Below are positions 8,164 through 15,600 of a stretch of 34,906 nt of DNA, in pieces. The translations under genes and the position numbers were made by a program. The DNA lies in NCBI GenBank assembly GCA_027487675.1, contig JAIYDD010000050.1, positions 1 through 34,906 on the forward strand. Direction: 5' to 3'. Positions within the stretch are counted from its first letter, which is position 1, and each line of letters opens with the position of its first letter. The notes under the pieces are model-generated. The model ran no database searches. It had not been told where the DNA came from and saw only the letters and a list, made by a program, of their open reading frames with translations. This stretch comes from Acetobacteraceae bacterium. GTDB lineage: Bacteria; Pseudomonadota; Alphaproteobacteria; Acetobacterales; Acetobacteraceae.

Positions 8164-8745
8164 TCAGCTCTCCAGCTCGGAATCCCAGTAGAGGTAGTCG
8201 CGCCAGCTCTCGTGCAGGTAGTTGGGCGGGAAGGCGCGGCCGTTCTCCTGCAATTCCCAGCTGGTCGGCTGGCGCGGCTCCTGCCTGGGATGCATCTGGC
8301 ATTCCTTCGGCAGCTTGTTGCCCTTGCGCAGGTTGCAGGGGCCGCAGGCGGTGACGACGTTCTCCCAGGTGGTGCGCCCGCCGCGGCTGCGCGGGATCAC
8401 GTGGTCGAAGGTCAGCTCCTGCGTCGGCTGCGGGTGGCCGCAATACTGGCATTCGAAGCTGTCGCGCAGGAACACGTTGAACCGCGTGAAGGCCGGGCGG
8501 CGCGCCGAGGGGATGTAGTCCTTCAGCGCGATCACGCTCGGCAGCCGCATCTGCAGGCTGGGCGAGTGCACCATCGCCTCGTATTCCGACAGCACGGAGA
8601 CGCGGTCCAGGAACACCGCCTTCACCGCATCCTGCCAGGACCAGATCGAGAGCGGAAAGTAGGACAGCGGCCGGAAATCCGCGTTCAGCACGAGCGCGGG
8701 ATACGACCGGTCTCCGACGAAGTGTCCGCCGTCAGGCAAGGCCAC
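8164..8745 (-). CDS. HNH endonuclease family protein
   Basis: A 193-residue protein whose C-terminal half holds an HNH nuclease fold. A zinc ribbon is formed by CQYCG and CGPC, and the catalytic core reads FDHVIPRSRGG then TTWENVVTACGPCNLRKGNK, giving the His, Asn and Lys/His positions of the family. The N-terminal half (YPALVLNADFRPLSYFPLS, then SVLSEYEAMV) matches the lead-in of a widespread stand-alone HNH protein in alphaproteobacteria, not a toxin or homing enzyme. No immunity gene, methylase or intron is adjacent, so a housekeeping DNA-processing role is more likely than defence. That is inference. Confidence 0.9.
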   Translation of the reverse strand: MALPDGGHFVGDRSYPALVLNADFRPLSYFPLSIWSWQDAVKAVFLDRVSVLSEYEAMVHSPSLQMRLPSVIALKDYIPSARRPAFTRFNVFLRDSFECQYCGHPQPTQELTFDHVIPRSRGGRTTWENVVTACGPCNLRKGNKLPKECQMHPRQEPRQPTSWELQENGRAFPPNYLHESWRDYLYWDSELES

Positions 8746-8978
8746 ACTCCCCGTTCAGAGGCGTGACACCAAGCCCTGGGGCCATTCGCGGCAGGCCGGC
8801 CCCAGATACTGTGGCGTCGCCGCGTGTGCCCGACCTTCATGCCAGCGGGCGCGGTGCGGCGCAACAGCCCGCCCCCTCCGGCAGCGCCGCTGGCGCTGGT
8901 TTCATCGCGGCGTCACGCGGCGCGCCGGGGCGGAGGGAAGCCGCCGCGAACCCCGCCGCGAACCCCACCGCGCCCGGG

Positions 8979-9650
8979 TCACCGGCCGGAGAACACCGCC
9001 TCCGCCGTCCAGGCGCCTTCCGGCTCGGCATGCAGCGCCCAATAGGCCTCGGCGATCCGGTCCGGGTCGAAGGCCGTGCCGGGCGCCACCATCCCGGCGA
9101 TCGTCACCAGGCCGACATGGATGCCCTGCGGCTTCAGTTCCTCGTGCAGCACGAGCGCGAGCCCCCGCAGCCCCGCCTTGCCGGCGACCAGCGAGGCCAC
9201 CCCCACCCCCGCCTGAGGCGCGAGCGACAGCCCGCCGCCGGTGAACAGCAGCGTGCCCCCGCCGGCGGCGACCATGTCCGCATGCACCGCCCGCGCGCAG
9301 GCATAGGCGCCCGAGACGCCGAGCGCGAGGTCGCGGTGGAAGGCTTCCGCCGTCATGGCCAGCGGCGCCCCCTGGTTCCAGGCGCCGCCATTGTAGGCGA
9401 GCACCGCGGCCGGTCCGCGCGCGGCGCGGATCGCGGCGATCGCGGCCTCCGCCGCGACCGGGTCGGAGAGGTCGGCCGCGTGCGCGCTGGCCCGCGCGCC
9501 GAGCGCCCCCAGCTCCGCCGTCGCCCCTTCCAGCCGCCCGGCATTGCGCGCGACCAGCGCGATGTCGAAGCCGCCGCGGGCAAAACGCCGCGCGATCGCC
9601 AGCCCCATCCCGGGGCCGGCGCCGGCGACGATGGCAAGTTTCCGTTGCAT
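8979..9650 (-). CDS. SDR-fold protein lacking the usual catalytic tyrosine
   Basis: A 223-residue Rossmann-fold protein of the short-chain dehydrogenase family. The cofactor loop is clear (VAGAGPGMGLAIARRFA), with an Asp in AADLSD and an NAG-like YNGGAW. The active site is not canonical: where YxxxK is expected the sequence reads VASLVAGKAGL, keeping Lys but with Leu at the Tyr position, and the usual Ser region reads LLFTGGGLSL. It may bind NAD(P) without classic oxidoreductase activity or use another residue. GGGAGG precedes the ATG at 9650, and it follows the MBL-fold gene by 16 bases, so the two form an operon divergent from the LysR gene. Confidence 0.85.
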   Translation of the reverse strand: MQRKLAIVAGAGPGMGLAIARRFARGGFDIALVARNAGRLEGATAELGALGARASAHAADLSDPVAAEAAIAAIRAARGPAAVLAYNGGAWNQGAPLAMTAEAFHRDLALGVSGAYACARAVHADMVAAGGGTLLFTGGGLSLAPQAGVGVASLVAGKAGLRGLALVLHEELKPQGIHVGLVTIAGMVAPGTAFDPDRIAEAYWALHAEPEGAWTAEAVFSGR

Positions 9651-9666
9651 GTTGCGATCCTCCCGC

Positions 9667-10620
9667 TCAGCCGCGCAGTTCGCGCGCGACGGCGTCCACG
9701 TTCATGTCGAGCAGCGTCGGCAGCGGCACCACCTGCGGGTAGCCGGGATAGCGCTCGGCCAGCGCGGCGCGGATGCGGGCGCGGCCCTCGGCCGGCACCG
9801 CGCCGCTGGCGTTCCCCGGGGCCGGCAGCTCGCGCCGCACCGCCTCGCGGAAGAAGCGCAGGTAGCCGAGCGTGTCCTGCATCATCGGCCGCGCCGGCCC
9901 CGCCGCGCCATGGCCGACCAGCGCCGTGCCGACATCGCCGTAGCGCGGCAGGTTGCGCTCGATCTCGGCGATCCAGGCGCCCGTCGTGCCGTCCACCAGC
10001 CAGGGCGTGAAGCGGTTGTCGAACAGGTCGGCGGCGAACAGCGTGTCGTGACGTTCGTTGTGCAGCAGCGTCATGCCGCCGGCCTCGCAGGGGCCGATCT
10101 GGTCGACGCGCCATTCGGAGTCGGCGAGCGTCAGCACCTCGCCCGGCCGCACCACGCGCGTCGGCAGCGGCACGGAATCCGGCGCCGCCGGGCCGAGCAC
10201 GCTCTTCAGGAAGGGGATCAGCTGCGCGCGGTTCGCCGCGATCCAGTCGCGCGTCGTCGCGCCGGCCAGGATCGGCGCGTCCGGGAAGGCGGCGGCGACC
10301 GTCTCCAGCCCCGCGATATGGTCGGGATGCTCGTGCGAGAGGAAGATCGCCTCGACCGGCAGGCCGGTGCCGCGCGCGAGCGACACCACGTGCCGCGCCT
10401 CCACGCGCGTGCGCTGGCAGTCGAGGATCACGCAGGACCGCTCGCCGGCCAGGATGAAGGAATTCACCGAGCCTTCGCCCGGCCGGTCGAACTTGGCGAT
10501 GTCGAGCGGCGCGGGCCGTGCGCCGGCTTGCGGGGCGCCCTGGGCGGCGGCGGGGCGCGGGCGGACCGGCAGCACGGCAAGCGCGCCCGCGGCGCCGAGC
10601 GCCAGGCGTCGGGTGATCAT
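9667..10620 (-). CDS. Exported metallo-beta-lactamase-fold hydrolase
   Basis: A 317-residue metallohydrolase with an export signal (MITRRLALGAAGALAVLPV, ending near AAAQG). The metal motif HxHxDH is present as SHEHPDHIAG, preceded by VILDCQRTR; further ligand regions are HNERHDTLFAADLF and LVGHGAAG. This fold includes lactonases, quorum-quenching enzymes and thiolesterases, and the substrate cannot be assigned. The start at 10620 is preferred over an upstream extension because of the signal peptide and a GGAGA on the minus strand. It heads an operon with the atypical SDR, next to a divergent LysR gene that probably controls both. Confidence 0.88.
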   Translation of the reverse strand: MITRRLALGAAGALAVLPVRPRPAAAQGAPQAGARPAPLDIAKFDRPGEGSVNSFILAGERSCVILDCQRTRVEARHVVSLARGTGLPVEAIFLSHEHPDHIAGLETVAAAFPDAPILAGATTRDWIAANRAQLIPFLKSVLGPAAPDSVPLPTRVVRPGEVLTLADSEWRVDQIGPCEAGGMTLLHNERHDTLFAADLFDNRFTPWLVDGTTGAWIAEIERNLPRYGDVGTALVGHGAAGPARPMMQDTLGYLRFFREAVRRELPAPGNASGAVPAEGRARIRAALAERYPGYPQVVPLPTLLDMNVDAVARELRG

Positions 10621-10730
10621 GGTCTTGTCTCTCCGGGATGCGGCGGGCGATCCCGCCGTTGCAGCCAAGATGGGCGTCGCGCGCGACGATGCTTCCCGTG
10701 CCGGGCCGATAGGCGGTATCGACGGCATCG
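10621..10730. promoter_or_regulatory. Divergent promoter region with two palindromes
   Basis: The 110-base gap between the MBL-fold operon and the LysR gene contains a perfect 14-base palindrome CGTCGCGCGCGACG (10675-10688) and a perfect 10-base palindrome GCATCGATGC (10725-10734) that covers the LysR start codon. LysR regulators usually bind dyad sites between divergent genes, so these are operator candidates. Neither matches the simple T-N11-A box exactly, and palindromes are common in GC-rich DNA. Confidence 0.45.
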
Positions 10731-11636
10731 ATGCGGCTGCAGGACATCGACCTCAACCTCCTCGTCGCGCTGGACGCCCTGCTGGCGGAGCGCAGCGTGA
10801 CGCGCGCGGCGCGCCGGCTCGGCCTCGGCCAGCCCGCGACCAGCGCGGCGCTGGCGCGGCTGCGCGTGCTGTTCGGCGACCCGCTGCTGCTGCGCAGCGG
10901 CGGCGCGATGGCGCGGACCGAGCTGGCCGAGCGCCTGGCCCCCGCCGTCGCCGCCGCGCTCGCCGGCCTGTCGCAGGCGCTGTCCGCCGCCGCGCCCTTC
11001 GACCCGGCGACCTCGACGCGCGCCTTCACGCTGGGCAGCACCGACTACACCTCGCACGTGCTGCTGCCGCCGCTGCTGGCGCGGCTTCGGCGGGAGGCGC
11101 CGGGGATCGACCTGCGCCTCCGCGGCTACGCGAAGGACGAGGTGCGCGGCCTGCTCGCCTCCCGCGCGGTGGACCTGGTGGTCGGCACGCTGCGCCCGCC
11201 GCCGGAGGAGCTGGTGGCGACGAGGCTGCTGCAGGAACGCCTGGTCGGCCTCGCCGGGGGCGGCACGGTGGCGCGGCTGCCCGCGCCGCTGACGCCGGAA
11301 GCCTTCGCCGGCCTGCCCTTCGCGCTGTTCACGGTGAATGCCGATGCGACGGGGGTGGGCGATGCGGCGCTGGCCGCGCTCGGCCTGCGGCGGCGCGTCG
11401 CGCTGGCCCTGCCGCACCTGACCGCCCTGCCGGCGCTGCTGGCGGGCACCGACCTGGTCTCCGTGGTGCCGGAACGCTTCGCGCGCGCCGTGGCGGGAGA
11501 GGCGCTGCGGATCTTCGAGCTGCCGGTGGAATTGCCGGGCTTCGAGGTGCAGCTGCTCTGGCCGCCGGCGGCGCGCGCCGATGCCGGCCTCGCCTGGCTG
11601 CGCCGCCTGATCGCGGAGGTCGGGCAGGGCGCGTGA
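10731..11636 (+). CDS. LysR family transcriptional regulator
   Basis: A 301-residue DNA-binding regulator. The N-terminal winged helix-turn-helix is typical: LQDIDLNLLVALDALLAERS, then VTRAARRLGLGQPATSAALA, and RLRVLFGDPLLLRS. Residues about 90-300 form the effector-binding domain, with a NodD/LinR-like look (FTLGSTDYTSHVLLPPLL). It is divergent from the MBL-fold/SDR operon and probably regulates it and itself. The effector cannot be inferred. A hairpin follows 47 bases after the stop. Confidence 0.94.
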   Translation: MRLQDIDLNLLVALDALLAERSVTRAARRLGLGQPATSAALARLRVLFGDPLLLRSGGAMARTELAERLAPAVAAALAGLSQALSAAAPFDPATSTRAFTLGSTDYTSHVLLPPLLARLRREAPGIDLRLRGYAKDEVRGLLASRAVDLVVGTLRPPPEELVATRLLQERLVGLAGGGTVARLPAPLTPEAFAGLPFALFTVNADATGVGDAALAALGLRRRVALALPHLTALPALLAGTDLVSVVPERFARAVAGEALRIFELPVELPGFEVQLLWPPAARADAGLAWLRRLIAEVGQGA

Positions 11637-11918
11637 CGCCGGCCGGCGCGATCCTGGCTTGCAGCCGCCGGATGGCGCCCGCGGCGACCGGCGCGAAGCC
11701 GGTCGCCTATGCGTCGGCATGTCCGCCGGCCGGCAGGAGAGGTCCTGGCGCGCGGCGGGCGATGCGCGGCCTCCGGCCGGGGGCGGCGGAGGCGGCGTCG
11801 GTCCCGCCCCGCCACGCGCCGCCCGGCCGTCTTGAAGCCGCGGCAGGGCTTCTTCAAGGTTCCGTCAACCGCCTGCCCGCCGAGACCGGCGGCCGAGGCA
11901 GGAGACGAGGAAACGAAG
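11637..11918. other. Intergenic stretch between lysR and tannase genes
   Basis: About 280 bases with no supported gene. It holds the hairpin at 11684-11706 and a segment (about 11655-11735) similar to intergenic sequence near 29240-29350. The frame open from 11709 runs into the tannase gene, but its first 70 residues look like low-complexity Arg/Pro sequence. The tannase promoter should lie in the second half; I see no clear -35/-10 pair. Confidence 0.5.
11684..11706 (+). terminator. Perfect 9-bp hairpin after the LysR gene
   Basis: GCGACCGGC and GCCGGTCGC pair around the loop GCGAA. There is no T-run after it. It sits inside a stretch that also resembles the sequence around 29240-29350 (see findings), so it may be part of a dispersed repeat that doubles as a transcript end. 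Confidence 0.4.
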
Positions 11919-13673
11919 ATGCCCCACCCCACCGCTCCGCGCCGGGCGCGGCACGACGCCGCGGGTCCCCCGCGCGCCCTGGTCGTCGCCGCCATCTCGC
12001 TACTCGCCGCCGGCCTGGCGGCGCCGGGCGCGGCCAAGCCGCTCGGGCGCGCGACGCCCGCCAGCTTCGCCGGCGACTGCGCGACGCTGGCCGCCACCCT
12101 TGCCGGCATCCCCGGCACCACCATCACCGCCGCCGCCCTGGTCCCGGCCGGCGAGGTCCGCGTCGGCGGCCAAATGGTGGAGGGCCGCCAGCAGGGCGGC
12201 GAGCCGGTGGCCGCGCATTGCCGCGTGCTGGGCACGGTGAACGAGCGCATCAGCCCGGTGGATGGCCGCGCCTATGGCATCGACTTCGAGATGCGCCTGC
12301 CGCTCGCCTGGAACGGCCGCTTTTTCCACCAGGGCAATGGCGGGCTGGACGGCGTGGTGCTGCCGGCCTTCGCGCAGTTCGGCGGCGGGCCGGTCACCGG
12401 CGGCCTGCACCAGGGTTTTGCCGTGCTCAGCTCCAACGCCGGCAACCGCGACCGCGGCGAGGCGAATTTCGGCGCCGACCCGCAGGCGCGGCTCGACTAC
12501 GGCTACCAGGCCGTGGGCAGCCTGACGCCGGTGGCGCGCGAGATCATCCGCCGCACCTATGGCAAGCTGCCCGACCGGTCCTATTTCGGCGGCTGCTCGA
12601 ATGGCGGCCGGCACGCCATGGTCGCGGCCACGCGCTACGCGCAGTTCTACGACGGCATCCTGGCCGGCGCGCCGGCCTTCACCCTGCCGATGTCCTCCGT
12701 CGCGCAGCTCTGGGGCGCGCAGCGCTACCGGACGGTGGCGACGGACCCGAACAACCTCGCCACCGCCTTCACGCCCGCCGAGCGGGCGCTGGTGGGCCGC
12801 GCCATCCTCGGCCGCTGCGATGCGCTGGACGGCGCGGCGGACGGTATCGTGCAGGACACCGCCGCCTGCCAGGCCGCCTTCGACCTGCGCCGCGACGTCC
12901 CCAGCTGCGCCGGCGCGCGCGACGGCACCTGCCTGACGGACGCCCAGAAGCAGGTCATCGCCGACATCCATGCCGGGCCCGCCCTGCCGGACGGGCGGCG
13001 CGTCTATTCCAGCTTCCCCTACGACCCGGGCCTGGTCGCGCAGAACTGGGCGCTCTGGGAATTCACCCTGCCGGAGGCGCGCAGCAGCTTCTCGGTCGGC
13101 ATGATCGTCAAGGCGCCGCCGGAGCCGATGGAAGGCTTCGACCGCCGCTCCTTCGCGATGCGGCCGCTCGAGACGCTGGCCGGCTACCCCGCCAGCACGA
13201 CCGAGATCCATCCGGTGCCGGCGCTGACCTTCATGAACCCGGTCAACCCCACCGACCTCTCCGCGCTGCGCGACCGCGGCGGCCGGGTGCTGGTCTATCA
13301 CGGGGTGTCGGACGCGGTGTTCTCGGTCAACACCTCCATCGCCTGGTTCCGGGCGCTGGATGCCGCCAACAATGGCCGGGCGGCGGACTTCGCGCGCGTC
13401 TTCCCGGTGCCGGGGATGGCGCATTGCGGCTTCGGCCCGGCCACCGACCAGTTCGACGCCATCGCGCCGCTGGTGCGCTGGGTGGAGGAAGGCATCGCGC
13501 CGGAGCGCATCATCGCGACCGCCCGCGGGGCGGGGAATGCCGGGCCGGTGAACAACGAACTGCCGGCCGACTGGGCGCCGGGCCGCACGCGGCCGCTCTG
13601 CCCCTATCCGCAGGTGGCGCGCTTCGTGGCCGGCGGGAATGTCGAGGACGCGGCGAGCTTCGTCTGCCGGTAG
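11919..13673 (+). CDS. Secreted tannase/feruloyl esterase family hydrolase
   Basis: A 584-residue alpha/beta hydrolase that would cleave ester bonds of plant phenolics (tannins, feruloyl or chlorogenic esters) outside the cytoplasm. An N-terminal signal (ALVVAAISLLAAGLAAPGAA) is present. The catalytic CS-D-HC arrangement known for this family is complete: Cys226-Ser227 in FGGCSNGG, Asp465 in GVSDAVFS and His502-Cys503 in MAHCGFGP, with the two Cys expected to form the disulfide that joins Ser and His. Residues about 290-400 form the lid region, rich in Cys and Asp (CDALDGAADGIVQDTAAC), which carries the calcium-type site in relatives. The ATG at 11919 has a GGAGACGAGG stretch upstream. The exact ester cannot be told. 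Confidence 0.93.
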   Translation: MPHPTAPRRARHDAAGPPRALVVAAISLLAAGLAAPGAAKPLGRATPASFAGDCATLAATLAGIPGTTITAAALVPAGEVRVGGQMVEGRQQGGEPVAAHCRVLGTVNERISPVDGRAYGIDFEMRLPLAWNGRFFHQGNGGLDGVVLPAFAQFGGGPVTGGLHQGFAVLSSNAGNRDRGEANFGADPQARLDYGYQAVGSLTPVAREIIRRTYGKLPDRSYFGGCSNGGRHAMVAATRYAQFYDGILAGAPAFTLPMSSVAQLWGAQRYRTVATDPNNLATAFTPAERALVGRAILGRCDALDGAADGIVQDTAACQAAFDLRRDVPSCAGARDGTCLTDAQKQVIADIHAGPALPDGRRVYSSFPYDPGLVAQNWALWEFTLPEARSSFSVGMIVKAPPEPMEGFDRRSFAMRPLETLAGYPASTTEIHPVPALTFMNPVNPTDLSALRDRGGRVLVYHGVSDAVFSVNTSIAWFRALDAANNGRAADFARVFPVPGMAHCGFGPATDQFDAIAPLVRWVEEGIAPERIIATARGAGNAGPVNNELPADWAPGRTRPLCPYPQVARFVAGGNVEDAASFVCR

Positions 13674-13692
13674 GGGAGCGAGGCTCGCACCG

Positions 13693-13794
13693 GTGGCCCG
13701 GGGGGAGGCGTCGCCTCCCCCGTCGAACGCCTTCGGCGTTCGACCCCCCCACAACCAGGGCTGCCGTCCTGGACCGGCAGCGGTTGAAGGCAAG
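13693..13794 (+). repeat. Intergenic hairpin element, copy 1 (complete)
   Basis: Three consecutive hairpins: GGGGGAGGC/GCCTCCCCC (13701-13721), a perfect 10-bp GTCGAACGCC/GGCGTTCGAC (13722-13744) and CCAGGGC/GTCCTGG with loop TGCC (13755-13772), then the tail GACCGGCAGCGG. It fills the gap between the convergent tannase and carboxylesterase genes. Related copies are at 20856 and, inverted, at 29443. Confidence 0.8.
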
Positions 13795-13866
13795 GGGGCG
13801 CGTGCCGGAGGCCGCTGGCGAAGCGCGAGGCGGCGCCTCGCATCTCCCAAGGGCCATGCCGCGCCG

Positions 13867-14523
13867 TCACGCCCCCAGGTGCTTCTGCAGGAACAGCGCC
13901 CCCTCCGACAGCCCCGCATCGTCCAGCGCGTGCCCCAGCCCCGGCCGGTAGCTCGCCGCCACCGCCACGCCGAGCGCCCGCAGCGCCGCCTCGGCCGCCC
14001 GGCTGGCCTCCGCCGGCACCACCTCATCCGCCTCGCCATGCACCAGTAGCACCGGCGGGCGCGCGGCCAGCTCCGCCCCCAGCGCCTCCGCCCCCAGCAG
14101 CCGCCCGGCATAGCCGAGGATCGCCGCCGGCGGCGGGTCGCGGCGCAGCCCGCAGAACAGCGCCGTCATCGCCCCCTGGCTGAAGCCCATCAGCGCCAAC
14201 TGCCCGGGCGCCAGCCCCAGCCGCGCCTGTTCCGCATCCAGCCAGGCGGAAAGCGTCCCCGCCGCCGCCCGCACGCCCGCCAGCATCCGCGCCGGCGTGC
14301 GGTCCTGCACGCTGAACCATTGCCGCCCGTAAGGCGCCAGGTCGCATGCCTCCGGCGCATGCGGCGCCACGAACAGCGCCCCCGGCACCGCCCGGCCCCA
14401 CAGCGGCGCCAGGTCGATCAGGTCGAAGCCATCCGCGCCCAGCCCGTGCAGCAGCACCACCAGCCCGCGCGGCGCCCCGCCATCCGCCGGTCCCCAGGAC
14501 GGGCCTTCCAGCGTCTGCGTCAT
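13867..14523 (-). CDS. Phospholipase/carboxylesterase family alpha/beta hydrolase
   Basis: A 218-residue cytosolic serine hydrolase of the carboxylesterase/acyl-protein thioesterase (YpfH-like) group. The oxyanion loop is LVVLLHGLGADGFDLI, the nucleophile elbow is MGFSQGAMTA, the Asp follows LLVHGEADEVVP and the His is in RPGLGHALDD. No signal peptide is visible. It is divergent from gluQ, with 53 bases between the two starts, and convergent with the tannase gene. The substrate is unknown; short-chain esters are typical for the family. Confidence 0.92.
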   Translation of the reverse strand: MTQTLEGPSWGPADGGAPRGLVVLLHGLGADGFDLIDLAPLWGRAVPGALFVAPHAPEACDLAPYGRQWFSVQDRTPARMLAGVRAAAGTLSAWLDAEQARLGLAPGQLALMGFSQGAMTALFCGLRRDPPPAAILGYAGRLLGAEALGAELAARPPVLLVHGEADEVVPAEASRAAEAALRALGVAVAASYRPGLGHALDDAGLSEGALFLQKHLGA

Positions 14524-14576
14524 CCCGCCCTCCGCTCGCTTGCCGCGCCGCCGCCGGCGCGGCTACGCCGGCACAG

Positions 14577-15467
14577 ATGGACGCTGCCGCCCCGCTCGTC
14601 ACCCGCTTCGCCCCCAGCCCGACCGGCCTGCTGCATCTCGGCCACGCCCATTCGGCGCTGGCCGGCTGGCGGCGGGCGCGGGCGTCAGGCGGGCGCTTCC
14701 TGCTGCGCATCGAGGATATCGACCCGGCCCGCTGCCGCCCCGATTTCGCGCAGGCGATCGCGGACGACCTGCGCTGGCTCGGCCTCGACTGGGATGGCCC
14801 GGTGCGCGTGCAATCCGCCCACCTGCCCGACTACCGCGCCACGCTCGATGCGCTGCACGCGCGCGGCCTGCTCTACCCCTGCTTCTGCACCCGCGCCGAC
14901 ATCGCGCGCGACATCGCGGCGAGCCTCTCGGCGCCGCATCTCGCGCCGACGGGCCCCGACGGGCCGCCCTATCCCGGCACCTGCCGCCACCTGTCGGCCG
15001 GGGCGCGGCAGGCGCGCATCGCGGCGGGGCAGGCGCCCGCGCTGCGCCTCGACATGGCGCGCGCCCTGGCGCTGGTGCCGGGCGGCCTGTCCTTCCACGA
15101 GGAAGGCCAGGGCCGCATCGCCTGCGACCCGGCCCGCTTCGGCGACGTGGTGCTGGCGCGCAAGGACACCCCGGCCAGCTACCATCTCTGCGTGACGCAT
15201 GACGACGCGCTGCAGGGCGTGACGCTGGTGACCCGCGGCGAGGACCTGAAGCCCGCCACCGACCTGCACCGGCTGCTGCAGGCGCTGATGGGCTGGCCGG
15301 AGCCCGCCTATGCCCACCACCGGCTGCTGACCGATGCCGCGGGCCGGCGGCTCGCCAAGCGCGACCGGGCGGCCACCCTGCGGGACCTGCGCGCGGCGGG
15401 GCTCTCGGCCGCCGAGGTGCGGGCGATGGCCGGGAACCCTTCGCCCCGCACCCCCGCGGCAGGCTGA
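14577..15467 (+). CDS. gluQ: Glutamyl-queuosine tRNA(Asp) synthetase
   Basis: A 296-residue paralogue of glutamyl-tRNA synthetase that lacks the anticodon-binding half and attaches glutamate to queuosine-34 of tRNA(Asp). The catalytic start TRFAPSPTGLLHLGH contains the HIGH-type motif (His20-Leu-Gly-His23). A zinc site begins with Cys102-Phe-Cys104, as in GluQRS. RGEDLKPATDLHRLLQAL and the KMSKS-like LAKRDRAATL follow. The length fits the family and rules out a full GltX. The ATG at 14577 starts just before the conserved domain; the frame extends upstream without similarity. Confidence 0.95.
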   Translation: MDAAAPLVTRFAPSPTGLLHLGHAHSALAGWRRARASGGRFLLRIEDIDPARCRPDFAQAIADDLRWLGLDWDGPVRVQSAHLPDYRATLDALHARGLLYPCFCTRADIARDIAASLSAPHLAPTGPDGPPYPGTCRHLSAGARQARIAAGQAPALRLDMARALALVPGGLSFHEEGQGRIACDPARFGDVVLARKDTPASYHLCVTHDDALQGVTLVTRGEDLKPATDLHRLLQALMGWPEPAYAHHRLLTDAAGRRLAKRDRAATLRDLRAAGLSAAEVRAMAGNPSPRTPAAG

Positions 15468-15537
15468 GCGGCGCGGCCTGGACGCGGCCGGACCGAGGCC
15501 CGGCCCCGCGCCCCCCGCGCGCGGCTGATCCGTGGCG

Positions 15538-15600
15538 CATTAACCCTTTGGTGAGATTTTCAACTACCGGTTACCAGCGCCCCCCGACTAGGCTGCGCCG
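15538..15600 (+). promoter_or_regulatory. AT-rich leader and probable promoter of the adhesin gene
   Basis: About 40 bases (15538-15577) are more than half A+T, in sharp contrast to the surrounding GC-rich DNA, and lie just upstream of the adhesin ATG. The stretch contains TTAACC at 15540-15545, which resembles half of the TTAA-N7-TTAA site of the alphaproteobacterial regulator CtrA. A second half is not present, so CtrA control is only a possibility. Confidence 0.4.

Noticed and set aside
8164-8745. HNH gene as part of a defence, toxin or mobile-intron system
   Set aside because: No immunity gene, methyltransferase, intron structure or mobile element adjoins it, and its layout matches a common stand-alone alphaproteobacterial HNH protein.
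10058-13951. 1297-codon plus-strand frame spanning the MBL, LysR and tannase genes
   Set aside because: It crosses three well-supported genes in another frame or strand and its translation is Arg/Ala/Gly-rich without motifs.
15540-15545. CtrA-regulated promoter for the adhesin gene
   Set aside because: Only one TTAACC half-site is present at the right place; the second half of the TTAA-N7-TTAA box is missing.
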